From Mesostigma viride (Eukaryota > Streptophyta > Mesostigmatophyceae > Mesostigmatales > Mesostigmataceae): a stretch of 64,000 bases of DNA. The translations under genes and the position numbers were made by a program. Under the pieces are notes generated by a model. The model was given only the letters and a program-made list of their open reading frames with translations. It was not told the DNA's origin and made no database searches. Below, piece after piece: positions 54,750-64,000 of this stretch; within the stretch, counting starts at the first letter, position 1; each line of letters begins with the position of its first letter. Location: NCBI GenBank assembly GCA_009746045.1, contig RPFO01000022.1:1736660-1800659 (forward strand), given 5' to 3'.

Positions 54750-55330
54750 GAGCCCGCAAGCCACGATCAAGTATGTAGACAGAGGTATAGAACTCTCGAG
54801 ACTTGGATACTCTTATATGGACAGCGGCATGGGGAGGTAGAGAATGGCCGAGCCGTTGGTCACATATCGGTGTGACAGCGAGGCGATCAAGAGGTGCTAA
54901 ACGAGCGCTGCCCCATCGATATCTGCCCCGCAGGCGGCGTTGTTGTCTCAGTCCCCAGGCCACGCAACTGTCGCATTGCCCATTCCACATCGCTGTCCCA
55001 TTTCCTATGCCATGTCGCTGTCCCATTCCCCATGCCACATCGCCACCGCGAAAAGCCATGCCGTGGGTATTGAGGATGCTGGCCGCTATACCACCCTGCA
55101 TCCATGGAACCGAACGATATCCCATCCCACCCCGCCACACATGACATCCCATCCCACCCCGCCACACATGATACGAAGGATGTGCAACTGAATAAATGAA
55201 GGCACCCATCCAGGAACTGAAGGGGTGTCTCAACTGAGGTGGCATCTCCATCCACATCTCATACGTGCACATAGATAGCTCATACCACTAGTTTGTGCAC
55301 AAGGACGTCTCTTCGCATCTGTCGTGTGCA
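54750..55330. other. Upstream flank of the amidase gene
   Basis: It may contain the first amidase exon, which I cannot identify. Imperfect short repeats of CATTCCCCATGCCACATCGC occur at 54955-55040, and CATCCCACCCCGCCACACATGA twice at 55120-55170. Confidence 0.4.
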
Positions 55331-58300
55331 CAACAGGCTGGTGCAAGGGTGCTCGTATCATGCCGGTAGACAGGGGTGCAAGGGTGCTCGTATCATGCCG
55401 GTAGACAGGAGTGCAAGGGTGCTCGTATCATGCCGGTAGACAGGAGTGCAAGGGTGCTCGTATCATGCCGGTAGACAGGGGTGCGAGGGTGCTCGTATCA
55501 TGCCGGTAGACAGGGGTGCAAGGGTGCTCGTATCATGCCGGTAGACAGGGGTGCAAGGGTGCTCGTATCATGCCGGTAGACAGGGGTGCAAGGGTGCTCG
55601 TATCATGCCGGTAGACAGGAGTGCAAGGGTGCTCGTATCATGCCGGTAGACAGGAGTGCAAGGGTGCTCGTATCATGCCGGTAGACAGGGGTGCAAGGGT
55701 GCTCGTATCATGCCGGTAGACAGGAGTGCAAGGGTGCTCGTATCATGCCGGTAGACAGGAGTGCAAGGGTGCTCGTATCATGCCGGTAGACAGGAGTGCA
55801 AGGGTGCTCGTATCATGCCGGTAGACAGGAGTGCAAGGGTGCTCGTATCATGCCGGTAGACAGGGGTGCAAGGGTGCTCGTATCATGCCGGTAGACAGGA
55901 GTGCAAGGGTGCTCGTATCATGCCGGTAGACAGGGGTGCAAGGGTGCTCGTATCATGCCGGTAGACAGGAGTGCAAGGGTGCTCGTATCATGCCGGTAGA
56001 CAGGAGTGCAAGGGTGCTCGTATCATGCCGGTAGACAGGAGTGCAAGGGTGCTCGTATCATGCCGGTAGACAGGAGTGCAAGGGTGCTCGTATCATGCCG
56101 GTAGACAGGAGTGCAAGGGTGCTCGTATCATGCCGGTAGACAGGAGTGCAAGGGTGCTCGTATCATGCCGGTAGACAGGAGTGCAAGGGTGCTCGTATCA
56201 TGCCGGTAGACAGGGGTGCAAGGGTGCTCGTATCATGCCGGTAGACAGGGGTGCAAGGGTGCTCGTATCATGCCGGTAGACAGGAGTGCAAGGGTGCTCG
56301 TATCATGCCGGTAGACAGGAGTGCAAGGGTGCTCGTATCATGCCGGTAGACAGGAGTGCAAGGGTGCTCGTATCATGCCGGTAGACAGGGGTGCAAGGGT
56401 GCTCGTATCATGCCGGTAGACAGGAGTGCAAGGGTGCTCGTATCATGCCGGTAGACAGGAGTGCAAGGGTGCTCGTATCATGCCGGTAGACAGGAGTGCA
56501 AGGGTGCTCGTATCATGCCGGTAGACAGGAGTGCAAGGGTGCTCGTATCATGCCGGTAGACAGGAGTGCAAGGGTGCTCGTATCATGCCGGTAGACAGGG
56601 GTGCAAGGGTGCTCGTATCATGCCGGTAGACAGGAGTGCAAGGGTGCTCGTATCATGCCGGTAGACAGGGGTGCAAGGGTGCTCGTATCATGCCGGTAGA
56701 CAGGAGTGCAAGGGTGCTCGTATCATGCCGGTAGACAGGAGTGCAAGGGTGCTCGTATCATGCCGGTAGACAGGAGTGCAAGGGTGCTCGCATCATGCCG
56801 GTAGACAGGAGTGCAAGGGTGCTCGTGTCATGCCGGTAGACAGGAGTGCAAGGGTGCTCGTATCATGCCGGTAGACAGGAGTGCAAGGGTGCTCGTATCA
56901 TGCCGGTAGACAGGAGTGCAAGGGTGCTCGTATCATGCCGGTAGACAGGCTGGTGCAAGGGTGCTCGTATCATGCCGGTAGACAGGAGTGCAAGGGTGCT
57001 CGTATCATGCCGGTAGACAGGAGTGCAAGGGTGCTCGTATCATGCCGGTAGACAGGGGTGCAAGGGTGCTCGTATCATGCCGGTAGACAGGAGTGCAAGG
57101 GTGCTCGTATCATGCCGGTAGACAGGAGTGCAAGGGTGCTCGTATCATGCCGGTAGACAGGGGTGCAAGGGTGCTCGTATCATGCCGGTAGACAGGAGTG
57201 CAAGGGTGCTCGTATCATGCCGGTAGACAGGGGTGCAAGGGTGCTCGTATCATGCCGGTAGACAGGCGTGCAAGGGTGCTCGTATCATGCCGGTAGACAG
57301 GAGTGCAAGGGTGCTCGTATCATGCCGGTAGACAGGAGTGCAAGGGTGCTCGTATCATGCCGGTAGACAGGAGTGCAAGGGCGCTCGTATCATGCCGGTA
57401 GACAGGAGTGCAAGGGTGCTCGTATCATGCCGGTAGACAGGGGTGCAAGGGTGCTCGTATCATGCCGGTAGACAGGCTGGTGCAAGGGTGCTCGTATCAT
57501 GCCGGTAGACAGGGGTGCAAGGGTGCTCGTATCATGCCGGTAGACAGGAGTGCAAGGGTGCTCGTATCATGCCGGTAGACAGGAGTGCAAGGGTGCTCGT
57601 ATCATGCCGGTAGACAGGAGTGCAAGGGTGCTCGTATCATGCCGGTAGACAGGGGTGCAAGGGTGCTCGTATCATGCCGGTAGACAGGAGTGCAAGGGTG
57701 CTCGTATCATGCCGGTAGACAGGAGTGCGAGGGTGCTCGTATCATGCCGGTAGACAGGAGTGCAAGGGTGCTCGTATCATGCCGGTAGACAGGGGTGCAA
57801 GGGTGCTCGTATCATGCCGGTAGACAGGGGTGCAAGGGTGCTCGTATCATGCCGGTAGACAGGGGTGCAAGGGTGCTCGTATCATGCCGGTAGACAGGGG
57901 TGCAAGGGTGCTCGTGTCATGCCGGTAGACAGGAGTGCAAGGGTGCTCGTATCATGCCGGTAGACAGGAGTGCAAGGGTGCTCGTATCATGCCGGTAGAC
58001 AGGAGTGCAAGGGTGCTCGTATCATGCCGGTAGACAGGGGTGCAAGGGTGCTCGTATCATGCCGGTAGACAGGGGTGCAAGGGTGCTCGTATCATGCCGG
58101 TAGACAGGGGTGCAAGGGTGCTCGTATCATGCCGGTAGACAGGAGTGCAAGGGTGCTCGTATCATGCCGGTAGACAGGAGTGCAAGGGTGCTCGTATCAT
58201 GCCGGTAGACAGGAGTGCAAGGGTGCTCGTATCATGCCGGTAGACAGGAGTGCAAGGGTGCTCGTATCATGCCGGTAGACAGGAGTGCAAGGGTGCTCGT

Positions 58301-59697
58301 ATCATGCCGGTAGACAGGAGTGCAAGGGTGCTCGTATCATGCCGGTAGACAGGAGTGCAAGGGTGCTCGTATCATGCCGGTAGACAGGAGTGCAAGGGTG
58401 CTCGTATCATGCCGGTAGACAGGGGTGCAAGGGTGCTCGTATCATGCCGGTAGACAGGAGTGCAAGGGTGCTCGTATCATGCCGGTAGACAGGAGTGCAA
58501 GGGTGCTCGTATCATGCCGGTAGACAGGGGTGCAAGGGTGCTCGTATCATGCCGGTAGACAGGGGTGCAAGGGTGCTCGTATCATGCCGGTAGACAGGCT
58601 GGTGCAAGGGTGCTCGTATCATGCCGGTAGACAGGGGTGCAAGGGTGCTCGTATCATGCCGGTAGACAGGGGTGCAAGGGTGCTCGTATCATGCCGGTAG
58701 ACAGGAGTGCAAGGGTGCTCGTATCATGCCGGTAGACAGGCTGGTGCAAGGGTGCTCGTATCATGCCGGTAGACAGGAGTGCAAGGGTGCTCGTATCATG
58801 CCGGTAGACAGGAGTGCAAGGGTGCTCGTATCATGCCGGTAGACAGGGGTGCAAGGGTGCTCGTATCATGCCGGTAGACAGGAGTGCAAGGGTGCTCGTA
58901 TCATGCCGGTAGACAGGCTGGTGCAAGGGTGCTCGTATCATGCCGGTAGACAGGGGTGCAAGGGTGCTCGTATCATGCCGGTAGACAGGGGTGCAAGGGT
59001 GCTCGTATCATGCCGGTAGACAGGCTGGTGCAAGGGTGCTCGTATCATGCCGGTAGACAGGAGTGCAAGGGTGCTCGTATCATGCCGGTAGACAGGAGTG
59101 CAAGGGTGCTCGTATCATGCCGGTAGACAGGGGTGCAAGGGTGCTCGTATCATGCCGGTAGACAGGGGTGCAAGGGTGCTCGTATCATGCCGGTAGACAG
59201 GAGTGCAAGGGTGCTCGTATCATGCCGGTAGACAGGAGTGCAAGGGTGCTCGTATCATGCCGGTAGACAGGAGTGCAAGGGTGCTCGTATCATGCCGGTA
59301 GACAGGGGTGCAAGGGTGCTCGTATCATGCCGGTAGACAGGAGTGCAAGGGTGCTCGTATCATGCCGGTAGACAGGAGTGCGAGGGTGCTCGTATCATGC
59401 CGGTAGACAGGGGTGCGAGGGTGCTCGTATCATGCCGGTAGACAGGGGTGCAAGGGTGCTCGTATCATGCCGGTAGACAGGAGTGCAAGGGTGCTCGTAT
59501 CATGCCGGTAGACAGGGGTGCAAGGGTGCTCGTGTCATGCCGGTAGACAGGAGTGCAAGGGTGCTCGTATCATGCCGGTAGACAGGGGTGCGAGGGTGCT
59601 CGTATCATGCCGGTAGACAGGAGTGCAAGGGCGCTCGTATCATGCCGGTAGACAGGGGTGCAAGGGTGCTCGTGTCATGCCGGTAGACAGGCTGGTG
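55331..59697. repeat. 35-bp satellite, about 124 units
   Basis: The unit is GTGCAAGGGTGCTCGTATCA followed by TGCCGGTAGACAGG plus one variable base (A or G). A 37-bp variant with CTG at that place occurs near 56948, 57476, 58598, 58740, 58918, 59025 and 59690, and at both outer edges. Other variation is sparse (TATC to TGTC, CAAGG to CGAGG). The order of A, G and CTG units suggests block duplications. A TAG in the unit closes all frames and 35 is not a multiple of 3, so it is noncoding. There are no unique spacers, so it is not a CRISPR array. Confidence 0.98.
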
Positions 59698-59739
59698 CAA
59701 AGCCGCTAGTGGTGTAGTCATGCCGACAGTCCCCATGCA

Positions 59740-61267
59740 CAAAAGGGTTGTTGACACACAGCCACACACATACACACACTATGCATGGCATCCAACCGCA
59801 AGACAGGGGTGGCTGCCCTTACATAGCGAGAGACGAGAAACTCTCGCACAGACCGTGGAATGTGGACTCCGACCGCTGGATGGGCATCGCGGCCCTGCGA
59901 TACGCTATGTATAGGGCAAGCGCAGAGGGCCATGATGAACACATCCAAGCTGCCCTTCCGCTGCTTATCCCGGGCCCTAGTCTCCCCGACCACACCCTGC
60001 GGTTGGCCACTCTCGTGGGTCGCATGGGGGGCTGTGGGCTCACCCACGCCGCCCGCCTGGTGCCCGCGGCCTTCCTGGGCTCCATCGCCCAAGCCTGGCC
60101 GGACATCTGCCGGCTGTTCCCAAGCAAGCGCTGTGAGTGCCATCCCTGACTTAGTCTCTCCATCCCGCTTGGCCACTGTCCAAGCGGTGCAAGAGTCTTA
60201 TGCCGTCATCCAGCAGGCATGTGACACCGTCCAGCCCGCCCAGGCCGTGCACAGCCGCATGCCCCAGGGGAAACCCTGCTGTGTCCAACGTTGTCAGTAC
60301 GCGTGCCTTCCCTGCCCGCGTCCATGATAAACAAACAAAAGACCGACGCAGGCTGGTTGTCTCCTTGATACTACACTGCGCTGACTGCATGGCACTGCAC
60401 GTGGCCTTGAACGACCAGGGGCGGGCTTGGCTCCACTCCATCTCCCTCCAGGGCAGCGTCGGCTCTGCCTACCTTCGCGCCCTTCCCATCTCTGCACTGT
60501 TCGCCCTCCATCCACGCCACTTTGCAATTGCGCTCCGCCACCAGTTACTGGCCCCACAGCCCCTTGTGGCGGCAGGCACAACTCGCGGGAGCTGCGGGCA
60601 GGCCCTTGACACCACTGGGCTGCACTACGTGGCATGCATGGGGGGGGCAGCAAAATCAGAACTGGTACCTCCACACCGCCCTGCTGCGCGCCGTGGGCCC
60701 GATGGTCCGGTCGGTCTTCCCCTATGCCTCCATCAAGTGTGAAGATACGGATGGGGCTGCGCTGCACTCTTCCCACCATCGGCCTGGTGTCATCGTCCTC
60801 GACTACGATGGGAACGGCTGCCCTCTGCTCAGCAATGTCTCAGTGGCCCGGACGCTCTTGGCACGCCACATTGTCCAGGTGGCGGCGGACGCCGACAGTG
60901 CAGCGGCCACTGTCGAGCACGCAAAGCTGGCCACCTATGGCGACGTGGGGTACCTTCGGGTCATCCCTTTCATTCCGGAAGAGTTCGGCGCCTTGGGCCC
61001 CAAGACCGCGGAGTTCTTCCACGAGTGCTGCCGGTCCGCGAGGATTCGCTCGACCTCGAGGACCAGACCACCCCGTGGTCGGCCCGCACGTGGTCCTCCT
61101 ATTGGCGGCAGTGCCTCTCTTTGGCTTTAACCCGGGCCGTCGCGGACCTCCTGGTTCGCCACACCCGGGCAAATTTTCTCGCTAGACAGGCCCCGGCCCT
61201 ATATGGGCCCCGGGACTTCTACCTGGGTCCGAGTTCGGCATGGTGTAGTGGGCTGTTTTTTCTGTAG
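59740..61267 (+). pseudogene. LINE C-terminal fragment with frameshifts
   Basis: Successive plus-strand frames carry a recognisable non-LTR retrotransposon C-terminus. First comes LRLATLVGRMGGCGLTHAAR with LVPAAFLGSIAQAW (the GGxGL/APAAFLxSxA region), then LQGSVGSAYLRALP, then HTALLRAVGPMVRSVFP, RPGVIVLDYDG, AKLATYGDVGYLRVIPFIPE and EFGALGPKTAEFF, and finally a helical segment ending YGPRDFYLG. Frame breaks occur near 60120, 60330, 60640 and 61030. The reverse transcriptase core is missing; the fragment begins beside the 35-bp satellite. Confidence 0.75.
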
Positions 61268-63828
61268 TCGAGTCCTGTCGACTCTTGTAGAGCGTGTTGT
61301 TGCATCTGGGCTAAATACCTGCTGTCGCGGTCGTAGTTTATTTTTTCTTGAGTTGTTCGCCGCCTTCGGAAGTTTTCTAAGGTAACTTTCTAAATAGATA
61401 TATATAGGGCCGTGCTATAGGAGCACGATGATGCGCTTGCAGCAGTCACACATGGGGGCAGATGACGGCATCTTCTACTAGCGGGTGTAAATTGTAATGA
61501 TGAAAAACATGAGCATGTGTGTCATATGAGACACATGCATACATACATACATACATACATACAACGTACCATAGGTCATCACCAGCTCAGGGTGCCCGCT
61601 CTTGAGTGGGTCCCTGCACGACCTCCATGGGATGCATTGCATGCAATCAGGGCCGGGGCACATGAAAGTGGAGGGTCTGCGCCAGTCAGCAGGGTAACCG
61701 CATGTATCTCGTAAAAGGCACAGCATTTGAACGACATGCAGCTCGCACTCGCAGCCATACTGCATCGTAGAAAACCCTTGCAGATTGGCCACGCCATTCC
61801 CACAAGGTGCGGGGGATGAAAAAGACAGCTGCGGCGGACCCGGAGCTGGCGGTTCAATCGAACGTACAACAAGAGACTGGAATTGCTTTACCGTTCGGCT
61901 GGGGCATATCCGGAGTAGCCGCCTGGGTCAAGCCACGTAATCACCCTTGCGTTGGTATGAAACAGTTGCCCACACCTGCAAATCACATCGGGTGCATCAC
62001 GACGGCGGAATTAAGGTCTTGCCATAATTGGCCGGCCGGCCGCGGACACAAAACAGGCCGACATTCCCTTAATGTTTGGTTATGTCACGGCAGAATGTGG
62101 CAAGATCTGCCAAATCAATACAAGAAATTGATGGGCAAGTGATCAATGAGAATTGACGAGCTTACGTGAATAAGAATGACTGCTTTGCAGATACTCACAC
62201 AATAATTTCATCGCCTGCGCGTTCGAGTCGTTCACCAGGTGGAAACGGCATATTTTATCGCGATTGCTACGTCAATAGACCAGCTCTCTCATGAAAATTC
62301 TTTGCCAGATAGTGACAGTATAAAATTTCCCTGCGAACCCTTCCTAAAGCCGGGGATTTTTAAGAATATTCAAGAAAAGCAGCTTACATTTGAGTGCTAC
62401 AGTTGCTCGGCGATGATACGATATTTGGCGATGGAGAATTACGCTAATAATCATACCATCGCAGGCGGGGCTCAGAGATGCGCTTTCGCCACGCGGCAGC
62501 AGGATCGCAAATTACCGTACTAAGGATTGAAGCGAAGTGCTTTGTAGGGACCAGCTGCGAACCTCCCGTTTTTCGCATCCGCCAAGTCAGCTGGCAGTCA
62601 CAGCATCTAGGTATGAAAGGCTATCTCGCGCACCATCACGACAAGATCTTTGCCCCCGGGAGCCCCGAACCTCAATAACAAATTCCCGGTCGGTTTGCTC
62701 GTGGAAGAGTCTGGGGCGAAGTGGACACCAGTTTCAAGGGATCCATAGTTTTCCAGTTGACAATGGCGACGCATGGCGTGCTGCCCTGTAATGCAGTTGC
62801 TTTCTCGGGATTGGCCAGTAATCTGACGGTGACCAGCAGCCGGGTTCGCACACAAGCGAAGGCTGTTCTGAGAACTCCCTTCGCAGGCGTGCATGGCCCA
62901 TCCGCAACCCCACAACATGTCGCAAGCTGCAATCCTCTTCGCTCCCTATTGCGACCCTCTCCGTCCCTAACCCGCGGAAGCCGCGTGGTGAGTCTTTGAG
63001 AAGAGATCGGGCATTCTGGGACAACGGTAATCGGCTTTTCTGAAGGAGAAATATCTAGTTTCACGGTGTGCACCACACGTCTGCTGTCCGGATGCCTCTT
63101 AGTTTGAATAATTAGTAAGGAAATCGACCGTATGCCTTGCCTGGAGGGGTGCAAAAGATAGTAAGCTTGAGGAGCCGTGTATTTTGCCGTGCAAATGCTC
63201 GCCTTCCTCGTGCATTCTTCCTACACCGGCTCGATGTTTACTTTCCGAGGGCGTGATAGTGCAGGCATTCATGAACTATTGTACGTGGCTTGCATGGAAC
63301 TTATCAATGTCTGGTGCCTGTTCTCGCGAGTATAGTTGATTCATTTTCTCCTGCATGAACAGTGTGTATTTACACAGGTTGCTTTACACAGGGTGGCGAC
63401 TACTGCTTTCCAAGGCAAGCCCTTTAAAGGGGGTTGGCTTGGGAAAATGTTGGAGGTCCAAATCCTAAGGAACCCAGTAGGTAGCATGCACGCCAGTCCA
63501 AAGGCAAAGCGCACTGGCACTTGGCTTGCTGCATTGACAGTCCAAGTGTTTGCGTGTGTTAGACATGCCAAACCGAGATCGACACGTGTATTTAGCCTGG
63601 GTACCCTTGGCAGGGAGAGTCATCATTAATTGATACGATTCCCTGTTCGAGTGCGATGGGAAAGGGTCTCATGCCATCACATCAATATGCGCTGTGAAGC
63701 TGCCGACTTTGATTGAACACTTTGATTGGCCAGACAATGCAGCAAATGTGCGGTAATGCAACAATGGGGGCCACCTCGGCATGCACCCATCTCATGGGAT
63801 TGCATCTTGTATGCCAGGGATTTTATTA
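61268..63828. other. Sequence without a recognisable gene
   Basis: It includes the LINE-derived 3' flank to about 61400 and a short ACAT run at 61535-61562. Otherwise it holds only short frames without family signatures. Confidence 0.4.
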
Positions 63829-64000
63829 TATATTTACTATACTTATCAACTGAAACAGCTTTGCTCCTCTTCCACTTATATATTTACTATGCTTATCAAC
63901 TGAAACAGCTTTGCTCCTCTTCCACATATATATTTACTATACTTATCAACTGAAACAGCTTTGCTCCTCTTCCACTTATATATTTACTATACTTATCAAC
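63829..64000. repeat. 50-bp minisatellite, cut by the window end
   Basis: TATATTTACTATACTTATCA followed by ACTGAAACAGCTTTGCTCCTCTTCCACT repeats with a 50-bp period; TATTTACTAT starts at 63831, 63881, 63931 and 63981. The array continues beyond the window. Each unit contains CTTATCAAC and a pyrimidine-rich end. Confidence 0.95.

Noticed and set aside
55331-59697. CRISPR-like direct repeat array
   Set aside because: Units are contiguous with no unique spacers, no cas genes are present, and the context is eukaryotic.

Overview
The window looks like nuclear DNA of a green alga (Viridiplantae, probably chlorophycean; inferred). It holds three intron-rich genes with GT-AG introns, large blocks of transposon-derived sequence, and an unusual load of micro- and minisatellites. 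The plant-type AAA ATPase, the canonical poly(A) polymerase and a Penelope-like element with an N-terminal GIY-YIG domain (a permuted layout known from green algae) all point to the green lineage. I see no rRNA, tRNA, CRISPR array or prokaryotic operon.

Layout. 1-10.6 kb is gene-poor. It contains a non-autonomous hAT element (3543-6505) with an exact 8-bp target duplication, carrying a nested 5'-truncated Penelope-like insertion with its own 12-bp target duplication. 10654-15378 is a complete-looking Penelope-like element with an intact 1018-codon GIY-YIG/reverse transcriptase ORF, preceded by a partial tandem copy of its own 3' end. 15.7-19.3 kb holds LINE ORF1-like debris, a 7-bp satellite and another Penelope-like 3' fragment.

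19555-28900 (minus) is a plant-type AAA ATPase of the Arabidopsis DAA1/At4g02480 group. 30571-42231 (plus) is a poly(A) polymerase with 13 exons. The two are divergently arranged. I read their exons directly: the junctions chosen for the AAA gene and the poly(A) polymerase keep codon phase. 47.1-48.96 kb is a decayed LINE reverse transcriptase (minus). 49204-54739 (minus) is an N-acetylmuramoyl-L-alanine amidase (Amidase_2 fold) in at least seven exons. 55.33-59.70 kb is a 35-bp satellite of about 124 units. 59.74-61.27 kb is a LINE C-terminal fragment. The window ends in a 50-bp minisatellite.

The most interesting pattern is that many intronic minisatellites sit exactly on splice signals. 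In the poly(A) polymerase, the 3' end of exons 5, 6 and 9 together with the 5' splice site has been tandemly copied (about 4, 8-9 and 13 copies). In the amidase, the 3' splice site of the last exon has been copied about eight times upstream with a 69-bp period, and a 12-bp repeat carrying a branch-point-like CTGAC lies just before another acceptor. Several units start with GT and end with AG, as expected if introns grow by tandem duplication of AGGT-containing segments.
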